DNA of 64,000 bases, from contig NZ_LT629791.1 in NCBI RefSeq assembly GCF_900105925.1, positions 5,798,001-5,862,000 on the forward strand, read 5' to 3'. The notes under the pieces were generated by a model. That model was not told the origin of the DNA and did not search any database. It saw nothing but the letters and a program-made list of their open reading frames with translations. This DNA is from Jiangella alkaliphila (lineage in GTDB: Bacteria; Actinomycetota; Actinomycetes; Jiangellales; Jiangellaceae). This document shows, piece after piece, positions 8,264 through 17,051 of the stretch (within the stretch, counting starts at the first letter, position 1; every line of letters begins with the position of its first letter). Position numbers and translations under genes: made by a program.

Positions 8264-9034
8264 TCACGATTCTCCCCCGGCCTCTCTCCCGAGGTACTTC
8301 AGCGTCAAAGTGCCGTCCACGTATGTGATTCTGAGCGCCATCGAGGTGCCAGCAAGGATGATCAAGACACCGAGCATCTCGATTGCTTCCTCGGCGGCCA
8401 TCACGATGTGCCTCCAGCGGAGCTCCGTTCCGGCATTGACGAGCAAAACGTTCACGAACTCCAACCCCAACGCCGCAGTGATCGACGTCCCAAGGCCGGC
8501 GATGATGTATGTGCGCGGTCGTCGTGGAAGGGCTCGGAAGACGGGGACCAGGACCACGAGAGAGAGGACGAGGACAGCAGTCGCCGGGATGATCCAGCCC
8601 AGCAGGGCCAGTGGCGAGCCGGCGTCGATGGCCGCGGCGGTCCAGCTGGCGCCACGCTCGTGCAGGGAGACGACCTCGTCTAGGGACAGCATTGCGAATA
8701 CGACTGTGAGGACGGTCCAGGACAGCGCCTCACGTGAACGGCCTGAGGTCTGCGTCTGAGTCGAGAGCTTGGCGACAACAGCGGCGGCGAGGGCTGCTCC
8801 AATCAGCAGGGCAGCGGTCCACCAGGCTGCTAGAGATCGCTCCTGACCGGCGTTGAGCAGGGCCAGGACCTCCAGGAGCGGGCCGCTGTCAGGGCGGATC
8901 AGTGCCCGCCCGATGACCGCCACGACGTGTAACACCATGACGACCGCACAGCCGAGTACGAGGACCTTCCCGATCGTGTACAGGACTGGATTTGCTGCGA
9001 CGATGGTTCGGCGTCGGCGGACAGGGCCTGACAT
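8264..9034 (-). CDS. Multispan membrane protein, unknown
   Basis: 256 residues, ATG at 9034. I count six to seven hydrophobic segments (about 14-40, 68-92, 105-120, 138-168, 178-200, 215-240). A conserved-looking acidic/histidine motif 'LSLDEVVSLHERG' lies at the end of the third span, placing D, E, H and E near the membrane face, as in some membrane-bound hydrolases or metal-binding integral proteins, but I cannot name the family. It is divergent from the large glycosyltransferase, and the shared 285-bp intergenic region carries a degenerate copy of the 16-bp palindrome (9101-9116), 67 bp before this start. It probably belongs to the envelope regulon. Confidence 0.75.
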   Translation of the reverse strand: MSGPVRRRRTIVAANPVLYTIGKVLVLGCAVVMVLHVVAVIGRALIRPDSGPLLEVLALLNAGQERSLAAWWTAALLIGAALAAAVVAKLSTQTQTSGRSREALSWTVLTVVFAMLSLDEVVSLHERGASWTAAAIDAGSPLALLGWIIPATAVLVLSLVVLVPVFRALPRRPRTYIIAGLGTSITAALGLEFVNVLLVNAGTELRWRHIVMAAEEAIEMLGVLIILAGTSMALRITYVDGTLTLKYLGREAGGES

Positions 9035-9100
9035 GAACGGGAGGTTAACAGTGCGGGCAACCTGACCAAGGCCGATAGGTGTGCACGTCGCACCGATGTG

Positions 9101-9116
9101 GGTGAGAATCCTCTAA
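9101..9116. promoter_or_regulatory. Degenerate copy of the TGAGAG-NN-CTCTCA palindrome
   Basis: GTGAGAATCCTCTAAT differs from the consensus at two half-site positions. It lies 67 bp upstream of the membrane protein start at 9034 and about 200 bp upstream of the divergent glycosyltransferase. It is weaker than the other six copies. Confidence 0.4.
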
Positions 9117-9318
9117 TGCCGCGTCCTGTGGGGGACTGTTCGCCCTAGCCTGGCCTGTATGTTTCGAGCAATGCGACTGCCACGAGCCCGATCCGCAGCC
9201 TCCGCTCGGCAGGACAATGGCGTGTCGGTGTCGCGCCGTGTCCGGCATTCCTGCGACCGGTGTTCAGGCGACCGAACTTCATCGCGGGTGTCGTGATCGT
9301 TCCCGAGGAGTTCATCGT

Positions 9319-12300
9319 ATGAAACTGCCTGTTGGCAGGGTCCGTCGGTTGGTCAAGAAGGTACTGCCGCAGGCGTACCTCGACGACGTGGCGCGGCGCC
9401 GCCGCATCGCGTCGGCCATCCGTGCCAGTGGGCTGTTCGACGCCGCCTGGTACCGCGAGCAGTTGGACGAGCCGATCCCGTCCGGCGTCGACCCGATCGA
9501 CCACTACGTCACGGTCGGCTCGGCCACCGACGTCTCGCCGAACCCGTGCTTCGTCAGCGAGTGGTACCGCGACCACCCCGACAGCCCGAAGAAGCTCGAC
9601 GTCTCGCCGTTCATCCACTACGTCAACCGCGGCATCGCCCGCGGGCTGTCGCCGCACCCGCTGTTCGACCCCTTGTTCTACACCGAGCGGCACCCCGAGG
9701 CGGCCAAACACCGCGGCGGCCCGCTCGGGCACTACCTCGAGACCGGCTGGAAGTCCGGCGCGCAGCCCAGCGCCGCCTTCGACGTCGAGGCCTACACCAC
9801 GAACTTCGACGACGTTCAGGGCGCGCCGCTGGCCGACTTCGCCCGCCGCACCCGCCGGCTCATGCAGGAGACTCGCGGCTGGGAGCACCTGCCGCGCACC
9901 GCCGACACCTTCGACCACGACGCCGCCGAGGCGTTCAAGCGCCGCGTCATCGCCGAGTACGCCGGGCGTGGCGAGGCGCCGCCGCTGATCACCGTCGTCA
10001 TCCCGACGAAGGACCGGCGCGAGGGCGTGCTCGCCGCCATCGACTCCGTCGTCGCGCAGACGTACCGGAACTGGCAGCTGATCGTCGTCGACGACGGCAG
10101 CACCGACGGCACCGCCGAGGCGATCGAGCCGCTGCTGGCCGACGAGCGCATCGAGCTGGTCCGCCGCGAACGGGCCGGCGGCGTCTCTGCGGCCCGCAAC
10201 GCCGGCCTGGCGCAGGCCCGCGGCGACTACGTCGCCTACCTCGACAGCGACAACGTCTGGACGCCCGATTTCCTCGAGGTCATGGTCGCGTTCGTGCGCA
10301 CCCGGTCGCTGCGGTTCGGCTACGCCGTCTCCGAGCTGGTCGAGGAGAAGAAGAACGGCCGCCGCGGCTACCGGTCGCTGCCGTACAACCGCGCCGCGCT
10401 GGTGGAACGCAACTTCATCGACTGCATCGTCGTCCTGCACGAGCGGTCGCTGCTCGACGAGGTCGGCGCGTTCGACGAGGACCTGCGCCGCAACGTCGAC
10501 TGGGACCTGTTCATCCGGATGTCCGCGGTCACCGACTTCGAGCTGGCGCCGTTCATCGCCACCGTCTACGACGCGTGGGAAGAGCGCAGCGACCGCATCA
10601 CCATCAACGAGCTGTTCGGCTACCGCTTCGTCATCCGGGCCAAGCACCTGGTCGACTGGGCCGCCGTCGACGCCGGGCTGGCCGGCCGCCGGCCGGGGAC
10701 CGTCTCCGTCGTCATCCACGCCGGCGACGACGCCCAGGCCGTCACGGCCACCGTCGAGCGGCTGCTCGACGACGGCGTTGACGGCGCCGGCGGTGGCGAT
10801 GACCTCGAGGTGGTCGTCGTCGACGCGAAGGCGTCCGAGGCCGAGGCCATGCGGCTGCAGTTCCTGCCCATCCGGTTCCCGAACGTGCGGGTGCTGCGGC
10901 AGACCCAGCGGCTTTCGACCGAGCTGTCGCGGACCATCGGCGCCGCGCAGTCCACCAGCGAGACCGTCGTCTTCCTGACCCCGGGCGGCTGGGTCGACCC
11001 CGGCTGGCTGGGGCCGCTGACCACCGCGCTGTCCGACGGCGCCGCGGCGGCCCAGCCGCTGGTGCTGCTGCGCGACGGCACGGTGTGGTCGGCCGGCGTG
11101 GCGTTCGCCCGTGGCGCCCACCCGCACAACCTCTACCAGCGGTTCCCCGGCGACGCACCCGAGGTGGTCGCGCCGTCGTCGCCGGCCGGGCTGACGCCGG
11201 TCGCGCTCGCCGTCCGGGCCGCCGACTTCGCCGCCGTCCGCGGCTTCGAGCCGCTGTTCGTCAACGACCCCGACAACCCCGACCTCAGCCTCCGGCTGGC
11301 CCGCGAGACCGGCCGCCCGCTGCGGTACGTGCCTGACAGCCAGGTCGCTCTCACCGAGATCCCGGAGCGGCGCACCACGGCGTCGGCCGTCACCACGGCG
11401 ACGGACAACCAGGAGCTGTTCACCGGCCGCTGGAAGGACACCGTCGCCCAGGACGACGTCACCGTGTGGGGCGAGCGCGGCTACGCCATCGTCGGCTACG
11501 ACGGCGGGGCCACGACGCACTGGGGGTTCGACCCGATCGTCGTGCAGGACCGGCCGGACCGGCCGCTGCGCTGGGCCATCAAGATCGGCGCGCCCGACGT
11601 CGCCCGGCGCACCAACTGGGGCGACTGGCACTACGCCATCGGCCTCAAGGAGGCGCTCGAGCGGCTCGGCCACGAGGCCGTCATCGACGCCAAGCGGGCG
11701 TGGTACCGGCCCACCTCCCGGTTCGACGACGTCGCCCTCGTGCTGCGCGGCGTCAGCGTCTACACGGTGAACCCGCAACAGATCAACCTGTCCTGGGTGA
11801 TCAGCCACCCCGAGCGGGTCACCCGGCGCGAGCTGGCCTCCTACGACGCCGTCTTCGCCGCGTCGACCAGCCTCGCCCGGCGGATGACGACCGACCTCGG
11901 CGCGCCGGTGCGGCCGCTGCTGCAGGCCACCGACCAGTACCGCTTCCACCCCGTCCCCGCCGACCCGCGCCGCCGCCACGACGTGCTGTTCGTCGGCAAC
12001 GCGCGCGGCATGCGGGCCTCGGTCGGCGCGGCGCTGTCGGCCGGCATCGTGCCGTCTGTCTACGGCGTGCGCTGGCGCGGGCTGCTGCCCGAGGGCGCCT
12101 GGCTCGGCGAGTACATCCCGAACGAGGATCTGCCCGCCGTCTACGCCGGCGCCGGCGTCGTCCTCAACGACCACTGGGACGACATGAAGGCCGAGGGCCT
12201 GATGTCCAACCGGCTGTTCGACCTCGCCGCCTGCGGGGCGCGGGTGGTCACCGACGTCGTCCCCGGCGTCGAGGAGGTCTTCGGCGACGTCGTCCTGACC

Positions 12301-12489
12301 TACTCGACGCCGCAGGAGCTGGCCGCCGCCGTGAACCTGCAACTGGCCGAGACGCCCGAGCGCGCGGCGGCTCGCGAGAAGCTGTCCGAACTGGTCCGGC
12401 GCGAGCACTCGTTCGACGCCCGGGCCGAGGAGCTGGTCGAGACGGTGCGCAAGCTGCACGCCGAACGGATCGTCGCCGGCCCGGCCTGA
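9319..12489 (+). CDS. Large two-domain glycosyltransferase (GT2 plus CgeB/GT1-like)
   Basis: 1056 residues; the ATG at 9319 is preceded by GAGGAG, and an earlier in-frame ATG at 9217 gives an uncharacteristic Arg/Cys-rich extension. Residues 1-220 hold repeats of the 'FDAAWYREQ'/'FDPLFYTERHPE'/'HYV..G' type found in front of cell-surface glycosyltransferases. Residues about 224-420 form a GT2 domain ('ITVVIPTKDR', 'LIVVDDGSTDGT', acidic 'YLDSDN'). A second GT2-like or rhamnosyltransferase-like region spans about 455-700. From about 755 a CgeB/DUF3880-type, GT-B-like domain ends with 'GLMSNRLFDLAACGARVVTD'. It probably builds a cell-surface glycan with two sugar-transfer activities in one chain. 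No membrane span is seen, so it should act in the cytoplasm on lipid- or protein-linked acceptors. Confidence 0.88.
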   Translation: MKLPVGRVRRLVKKVLPQAYLDDVARRRRIASAIRASGLFDAAWYREQLDEPIPSGVDPIDHYVTVGSATDVSPNPCFVSEWYRDHPDSPKKLDVSPFIHYVNRGIARGLSPHPLFDPLFYTERHPEAAKHRGGPLGHYLETGWKSGAQPSAAFDVEAYTTNFDDVQGAPLADFARRTRRLMQETRGWEHLPRTADTFDHDAAEAFKRRVIAEYAGRGEAPPLITVVIPTKDRREGVLAAIDSVVAQTYRNWQLIVVDDGSTDGTAEAIEPLLADERIELVRRERAGGVSAARNAGLAQARGDYVAYLDSDNVWTPDFLEVMVAFVRTRSLRFGYAVSELVEEKKNGRRGYRSLPYNRAALVERNFIDCIVVLHERSLLDEVGAFDEDLRRNVDWDLFIRMSAVTDFELAPFIATVYDAWEERSDRITINELFGYRFVIRAKHLVDWAAVDAGLAGRRPGTVSVVIHAGDDAQAVTATVERLLDDGVDGAGGGDDLEVVVVDAKASEAEAMRLQFLPIRFPNVRVLRQTQRLSTELSRTIGAAQSTSETVVFLTPGGWVDPGWLGPLTTALSDGAAAAQPLVLLRDGTVWSAGVAFARGAHPHNLYQRFPGDAPEVVAPSSPAGLTPVALAVRAADFAAVRGFEPLFVNDPDNPDLSLRLARETGRPLRYVPDSQVALTEIPERRTTASAVTTATDNQELFTGRWKDTVAQDDVTVWGERGYAIVGYDGGATTHWGFDPIVVQDRPDRPLRWAIKIGAPDVARRTNWGDWHYAIGLKEALERLGHEAVIDAKRAWYRPTSRFDDVALVLRGVSVYTVNPQQINLSWVISHPERVTRRELASYDAVFAASTSLARRMTTDLGAPVRPLLQATDQYRFHPVPADPRRRHDVLFVGNARGMRASVGAALSAGIVPSVYGVRWRGLLPEGAWLGEYIPNEDLPAVYAGAGVVLNDHWDDMKAEGLMSNRLFDLAACGARVVTDVVPGVEEVFGDVVLTYSTPQELAAAVNLQLAETPERAAAREKLSELVRREHSFDARAEELVETVRKLHAERIVAGPA

Positions 12490-12539
12490 GCCGTTGGCCG
12501 GGCCCGTCGAGCGCCTACGGACCTAGCAGGGCGAGTGGG

Positions 12540-13613
12540 ATGAACGGTGTGCCCGAGGCGATGCTGCTCGCTGGGGCGGCTGCGGTGCGCCGCGTGGAAC
12601 GAACGGTCGCCGCAGACATCCCGGTCACGTCGAGCCGTTACCTGCACGCGCAGCGAGCCCTGTGGCGCACCGATACGGGGCAGCTGGACACCGACCGGCT
12701 AGCTGACGTCCTCGCCCGGGCTCGCCCGGGCGACGCCGAGGGCGAGGTCGAACTCGAGCTGCTCAGCGCGGTGGTCAGACTGGGCAAGTTCTCCCGCGGC
12801 CAGACGATCAAGGTCCGCTCCTACCTGGCCCTCGACGACCAGCCGGTGAGCCTAAAAGTGTGGCGGGGGTTCGACGAGCGCACGTCTCCCGGACGGCGTG
12901 AACGCCTGGTCCGTGCCCAGATCGCCGGGATCGACGGGTACCGGTCACCGCGTGTCCTCGCCGACGGGCGCATCGACGACATCGACTACCTCGCCGAGAC
13001 CGTGATCTACGGCCGGCACCCATCCGGGCCGGCCGAGCGGCTGAACGCGGCGGCGGACGTGGGCACGGCGCTGTGCGACGGCTACCGGGCCACCATGACC
13101 GGCCTGCGGCGGCTCTCCGCGACCACCCATCCAGCCTTCCGCGACCGCATCGATGCCGCGCTGGGCCCCGAGCCGAACCGCGACTGGACTCCCGAGACTC
13201 TCGCGCGGCTTCGTGACCGGGTGCTGCGCCTGATCGACCAAGACCGGCGCCTGCCCGTCGCCGTCACCCACGGCGACCTCGTCGCCACGAACATCATCCG
13301 CTCCCCCGACGGCCGGCACCACCTCGTCGACTGGGAGCACGGACGCACCGGGCCGGTCGCCTTCGACCTGGTCAAGCTGATCCTGACCAGCGGGGATCCG
13401 GCACGGCTCCTGGACGCCCTGTCAGCGACCACCCGAGGGTTCGCCGGTCGACGCCGGTGCTACTCCTGGGAGGAGCAGCTGGCCTTGGGGATCGCACAGT
13501 TCCTGTCCTGGTCCGAGGCGGGCCGCCGCTCGGCGGCTGCCGTCGGCCGGCTCCACCGGTACGAGGCCGAACACCGCGCGCGGCTCCGGCTCCTGGTGAT
13601 GCTGCTGCCCTGA
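12540..13613 (+). CDS. Phosphotransferase (APH/choline-kinase fold)
   Basis: 357 residues, ATG at 12540, 50 bp after the glycosyltransferase, so possibly co-transcribed. The kinase core is visible: 'IKVRSYLALDDQPVSLKVWRG' (ATP-binding lobe), the catalytic loop 'VAVTHGDLVATNII' and the metal site 'HHLVDWEHGRTG' (HGD...N and D-W-E). APH-fold enzymes phosphorylate aminoglycosides, choline, sugars or other small molecules; the neighbouring glycosyltransferase hints at a glycan or lipid precursor substrate, but that is inference. It is distantly similar in layout to the phosphotransferase encoded at 19879-21054 ('THGDLVATN' against 'SHGDPGIGN'). Confidence 0.78.
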   Translation: MNGVPEAMLLAGAAAVRRVERTVAADIPVTSSRYLHAQRALWRTDTGQLDTDRLADVLARARPGDAEGEVELELLSAVVRLGKFSRGQTIKVRSYLALDDQPVSLKVWRGFDERTSPGRRERLVRAQIAGIDGYRSPRVLADGRIDDIDYLAETVIYGRHPSGPAERLNAAADVGTALCDGYRATMTGLRRLSATTHPAFRDRIDAALGPEPNRDWTPETLARLRDRVLRLIDQDRRLPVAVTHGDLVATNIIRSPDGRHHLVDWEHGRTGPVAFDLVKLILTSGDPARLLDALSATTRGFAGRRRCYSWEEQLALGIAQFLSWSEAGRRSAAAVGRLHRYEAEHRARLRLLVMLLP

Positions 13614-13671
13614 GATCAAGGGCGGCTCAGACCTGATCCGTGGCGAACGCAAGACCACCGGCTACCCAGGG

Positions 13672-15297
13672 TCACGCCGTCGAGCCGCCGAGCAGCTCGT
13701 CCACCAGCGCGTGAGGAAACTCTGCCTCGTCGCCCACGACAGTGACACCAGCTCCGCCGAAGACCCTGACGACCTCGGCCAGCCCGCCGCTCGACGCCCG
13801 GTCGACGAACATCAGCGCCGCACCCTCGGCCGCGGAGGCCGCTGCCGCCGTGATCGGCGAGTGGTGCGATGCGGTGCCCGACGCCAGCCACAGGCCTCCG
13901 GACGGAGGGAAGGCCCGCGCGAGCGCGGCGGACATGGTGGCCGGCGAGTCAGCCGTGACCTGCTGGATGTGCGCGCCGGTCGAGGCCAGCTCGTGCAGCA
14001 CATTCTCCCCGCCTCCACCGACGAGCACGATCCGGTCCGGCGCGATCGCGCGAAGCTCACGGCCGGTTTCCCCGGACACCTGCCCCGCCGGTACGACGAA
14101 CAGCGGCACGCCGCGGCGCCCGGCCGTGCAGGCGGCAAGCAGCAAGGTGGTCGGCGAGGTGGACGTCGTCACGAGAACCTCCCGGCGCGAACCGGCATCC
14201 CGCGCCAGAGCGGCGGCAGTCGCGGGGGCGCTGGTGTGTGCGATCCGCCGAACGGTCGGGGCGTGCTTCCCGAGCCAGACGACCGCGGCCGCTCCGACCG
14301 CCAGTTCGTCGCCCACGACCACCACCTCCGCCGGTTCCAGGCGAGCGATCTGGGCCTGCAACGCTGAGGCGAGCCGTTCACCGTCGGCCGGGACGACCGC
14401 GAAGCCGTGCGCACCGGCCCACGCCACGGCGGTGGCCAGCACCGGATCCACCCGACATCCCGTCACGACGACAGGAGTCGCCTTCGCGTAGCCGGAGATC
14501 ACCAGGCCGGCCGTGTGCTGTGCCAGCGCACTGCCGATCCGCCGCGCCGTGCCAGACCTGCTCTCTGGCGGTTCGGCTACCGCTGCCGCCCTACCGTCGA
14601 GGGTGACGAACCGATATCCACGGGCGCGGGCATCGGCGATGATCCGAGGGAGCGCGTCGATCGTCCGGTCCCGTTCGTGCAACAGCACGATCGCGCCCGG
14701 ATGCAGGCGCCGCGCCACCGACTCGGCGATCGTCGCAGCGTCGTGCTTGGTGTCGTTGACGCTCACGCTCCAGTGCACGAATACCTGACCCGCGGCGGCA
14801 ACGGCCTCATGGACGTGCTCATCGCGCGAGGTGAACGGTGGACGGAAGTAACGCACCGGCTGCCCGGTGTGGTGCCGAAGCGATGCCAGCGCGCACTCGA
14901 CCTGCGCCCGGACGTCGCGTGGATCCATTCCCACCAGGTTCTCGTGGGTGTAGGAGTGGCTGCCCACCAGGTGCCTGGCCTGCACCACCCGGCGCGCGAA
15001 TTCCGGGTACATGTCAGCGCGGCGGCCCACCATGAAGAACGACGCAGGCACCTCGTGCGCGGCCAGAACCTCGAGCAGCCGAGGAGACCGGTCCGGGAGC
15101 GGGCCATCATCGAACGTCAGCGCGACCACCAGTTGTCGCGCCCGCCACCGCCCTCCGGGCACCTGCGGCAGCCGACGCACCTCCAGCCCCGCTCCACCGA
15201 CGTCAGCCGAACCGACCTGGCCACCGGTGAGTCGGCCGGTCACAGGCCAACGGCGCAGCCATCCCCGTGCACGTGCCCGGACCATGGCCGCTGACAT
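13672..15297 (-). CDS. Polysaccharide deacetylase with C-terminal cell-wall-binding-like repeats
   Basis: 541 residues, ATG at 15297. A NodB-type deacetylase domain runs from about 55 to 245: FDDGP at 62-66 (catalytic and metal aspartates), HSYTH at 114-118 (metal histidines), 'RYFRPPF' and 'LLHERD' near the end. The C-terminal 280 residues contain three similar blocks of the CWB2 type ('IARLEPAEVVVVGDEL', 'IAPDRIVLVGGGGENVLHEL', 'VVRVFGGAGVTVVGDEAEF'). It would remove acetyl groups from peptidoglycan or another surface glycan. The N-terminus is basic with only a weak hydrophobic stretch, so export is not obvious. A near-perfect 16-bp palindrome lies 31 bp upstream of the start. Confidence 0.85.
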   Translation of the reverse strand: MSAAMVRARARGWLRRWPVTGRLTGGQVGSADVGGAGLEVRRLPQVPGGRWRARQLVVALTFDDGPLPDRSPRLLEVLAAHEVPASFFMVGRRADMYPEFARRVVQARHLVGSHSYTHENLVGMDPRDVRAQVECALASLRHHTGQPVRYFRPPFTSRDEHVHEAVAAAGQVFVHWSVSVNDTKHDAATIAESVARRLHPGAIVLLHERDRTIDALPRIIADARARGYRFVTLDGRAAAVAEPPESRSGTARRIGSALAQHTAGLVISGYAKATPVVVTGCRVDPVLATAVAWAGAHGFAVVPADGERLASALQAQIARLEPAEVVVVGDELAVGAAAVVWLGKHAPTVRRIAHTSAPATAAALARDAGSRREVLVTTSTSPTTLLLAACTAGRRGVPLFVVPAGQVSGETGRELRAIAPDRIVLVGGGGENVLHELASTGAHIQQVTADSPATMSAALARAFPPSGGLWLASGTASHHSPITAAAASAAEGAALMFVDRASSGGLAEVVRVFGGAGVTVVGDEAEFPHALVDELLGGSTA

Positions 15298-15327
15298 TAG
15301 CCCGTAGTTAACCTCGTGTTCACCGAC

Positions 15328-15343
15328 ATGAGAGAACCCTCAT
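15328..15343. promoter_or_regulatory. Operator-like palindrome upstream of deacetylase
   Basis: ATGAGAGAACCCTCAT, one mismatch from a perfect palindrome, 31 bp before the deacetylase start at 15297. It is one of seven related sites in this cargo region; the orphan OmpR-type regulator at 17832-18524 is the natural candidate to bind them. Confidence 0.65.
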
Positions 15344-15677
15344 GCGATCAGCGTTGGCGCCCAGACGTCGCCGTGCAGCCGCACGTCGCCGTCGACGGCC
15401 GGTCACCATGCCACCTCACCCGACCAGCGTCAGCAGACCTTCGCTGAGATCGGGCACGTTGCACCGCAGCACGACCTGGACGAACCGGACCACAGTGGTG
15501 CGTGCAGCTCGGAGACCGGGTCGATGCCGGTCGCGGCGAGCTCGCGCAGCCTCCGTGCGAGGCTGTCCTCGACCAGCGATCCGACCCGTTCGAGCTGGAC
15601 GAGGAACGACGCCACGTCGCCCATTGGCATGCCACGGCCGCGAACCCGCACCCCACCCGGGTCGTCATGAGCCCAGC
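15344..15677. other. Decayed reading frame between deacetylase and poly-Asp gene
   Basis: No intact gene. On the minus strand, 15651 to about 15520 reads 'GDVASFLVQLERVGSLVED' and continues to 'GIDPVSELHAPLW'. Then the frame must shift to reach 'VVRFVQVVLRCNVPDLSEGL' and a stop near 15416. This looks like a gene remnant with at least one indel, of unknown family. Confidence 0.35.
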
Positions 15678-16058
15678 TCAGCCGTCATCGTCATCGGCGC
15701 CGTCACCGTCGTCATCGTCGTCATCATCGTCGTCGTCACTGGGGTCCGGCCGGACCGGGGATGCCGGGTCGACGGGCTGCCCGTCGTCGTCACTGCCTGC
15801 GCCGTCGTCGTCACCGGACGGCACGGGCGGGACCGTCGGTGTCGGCGTCGGCGTCGGGATTGCGGTGCTGGTGGTCGGGATGGGCGTTGGCTGGCTGCCG
15901 TCGGGCATGGAGCCGGTGTTCGACCCGACGTCGATCGGCTCACCGAAGTCGTCGCCGGCGGACGGTGCCGCCAGCAGCGCGACGATACGCACGACGCTCG
16001 CGACCAGAACAGCGAGTGCGGACAGGGTGAGGGCTGCCGCCGACTTCATGGAAAGCAT
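15678..16058 (-). CDS. Small secreted protein with poly-Asp tail
   Basis: 126 residues, start at 16058 (a second ATG at 16049 is possible). Residues 1-32 are an export signal or membrane anchor ('SAAALTLSALAVLVASVVRIVALLAA'). The rest is low complexity: a Thr-Pro repeat ('TPTPTPTV') and a very acidic tail with a run of ten or more aspartates. Such tails bind Ca2+ or other cations, or sit in the wall as polyanions, but no specific function is known to me. A perfect copy of the 16-bp palindrome lies 37 bp upstream, so it is a prime candidate target of the response regulator. Confidence 0.75.
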   Translation of the reverse strand: MLSMKSAAALTLSALAVLVASVVRIVALLAAPSAGDDFGEPIDVGSNTGSMPDGSQPTPIPTTSTAIPTPTPTPTVPPVPSGDDDGAGSDDDGQPVDPASPVRPDPSDDDDDDDDDDGDGADDDDG

Positions 16059-16094
16059 GGTCGGCTCACCGAGCGATAGCGCGGTGAGGCACGT

Positions 16095-16110
16095 ATGAGA
16101 GAACTCTCAT
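16095..16110. promoter_or_regulatory. Operator-like palindrome upstream of poly-Asp gene
   Basis: ATGAGAGAACTCTCAT, a perfect palindrome apart from the central two bases, 37 bp before the poly-Asp gene start at 16058. It is the best copy of the repeated site. Confidence 0.7.
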
Positions 16111-16409
16111 CCCCTGCGCCGAGCCTCAGGAACCTGGCGACCTTGCAGTGCAGCAGCCAGCCATCGCGCACGAGCATGAGCGCGATTCGTTCCGGCCCAA
16201 GCAACAGGCTCTTGCGCGACGCCCCTTGGCGGCGCGCCGGGCGTAGATCTCGCCCAGGTTGAGCCAGAACGTGCCGCCGGAAGTCAGGGTCCGGCGGCCC
16301 TCTTGGGCGACGACGTCCGCGTTGCCGAGTTGCTGGACGCACCGGAGCGTGTGCAACCGAAGAATCGATCATGGCTTCATGGTTATGGTGCATCCGTGGG
16401 TGACAGTCC

Positions 16410-16622
16410 ATGACGAAGCCAGACGAACGCCCGTGGCTGGTCATCATACCTGAGATCCAGACCGCACTCCTCATCGCGCTGTTGCGACGGGAGGGCGGCT
16501 CGATCAATTTGCTCCTGGCTGAGCTGCAAGGCACCGCCGACGTCACGTGGGAACTCGAAGCCACACAGAACGCTGACGGACCCGGTCAGCACCTTGTGCG
16601 CCTGCGTGAACGACGTTCATGA
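16410..16622 (+). CDS. Small protein of 70 residues, unknown
   Basis: ATG at 16410, ending at 16622. The sequence ('WLVIIPEIQTALLIALLRREGGSINLLLAELQ') has an ordinary protein-like composition and an acidic/basic mix, unlike the arginine-rich shadows around it. No clear ribosome binding site. The minus-strand stretch 16126-16356 nearby also shows fragmentary protein-like segments, so this small frame may be part of a decaying locus. Confidence 0.35.
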   Translation: MTKPDERPWLVIIPEIQTALLIALLRREGGSINLLLAELQGTADVTWELEATQNADGPGQHLVRLRERRS

Positions 16623-17035
16623 TTTCGTCGCCAGGCTGACTACGATCTACCGGGCGCCCGCTCCACGTCCGTTGGCTTGACACGGAGCGGGCGTTCTAGC
16701 CTCCTGCTGTTAGTAGATGCTGACTGCGACCCAATTTCATCCTCGCTGGTTGGACCCGAAATCCTGTTGGTGTGTCAATGGAATGTGCCGGGCCGTGTTG
16801 TTGACGTTGCCGATACCGAGGAGCACGCTGACTTTGTCGGCCACTCTCGCCCCGTTCGGGTGCGCCGGCTGCATTCCCGGCAGTCTCTCCTGCACATGCT
16901 GGGATGCCAGGCGGGCGTATTCCGAGGCGCTTACGTCCGCAGAGCGGCCCCGCCCTTTAGACCTGGCGGCTCTATGGCGGGGCCGCATTCTGCGCCGCTC
17001 CCCCAGCCATCGAGGCGAACTGCGCACCCATCTTG
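16623..17035. other. Intergenic, holds a repeated hairpin; no gene seen
   Basis: About 410 bp before the F420-ligase-like gene. It contains the hairpin element at 16651-16696 and a possible -35 (TTGACA at 16677-16682). Frames here are shadow-like. Confidence 0.45.
16651..16696. repeat. Repeated hairpin element, copy 1
   Basis: CGGGCGCCCGCTC, then ACGTCCGTTGGCTTGACACG and GAGCGGGCGTTCT. The arms GCCCGCTCC and GGAGCGGGC pair. A second copy with the same conserved loop lies at 18781-18829 on the other side of the response regulator. It could be a terminator family or a small mobile palindrome. Confidence 0.55.
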
Positions 17036-17051
17036 ATGAGACTTTTCTCAT
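17036..17051. promoter_or_regulatory. Operator-like palindrome at start of F420-ligase-like gene
   Basis: ATGAGACTTTTCTCAT: outer half-sites ATGAGA and TCTCAT are perfect, the inner ones differ from the consensus. It overlaps the ATG at 17050 or, if translation starts at GTG 17146, lies about 95 bp upstream, as for the Ser/Pro-rich gene. Confidence 0.5.

Noticed and set aside
9145..12459. A 1,104-codon open frame on the minus strand opposite the glycosyltransferase
   Set aside because: Val/Arg/Gly/Asp-rich composition is what the antisense of high-GC coding DNA gives; the plus strand has clear GT motifs and a ribosome binding site.
14407..15294. Plus-strand open frame opposite the deacetylase
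   Set aside because: The minus strand carries FDDGP and HSYTH motifs in frame; the plus frame has no family features.
16126..16564. Minus-strand frames with some protein-like pieces
   Set aside because: The pieces ('TFWLNLGEIYARRAAKG', 'LLLGPERIALMLVRDGWLLHCKVARFLRLG') lie in different frames and give no family; kept only as a hint of decay.
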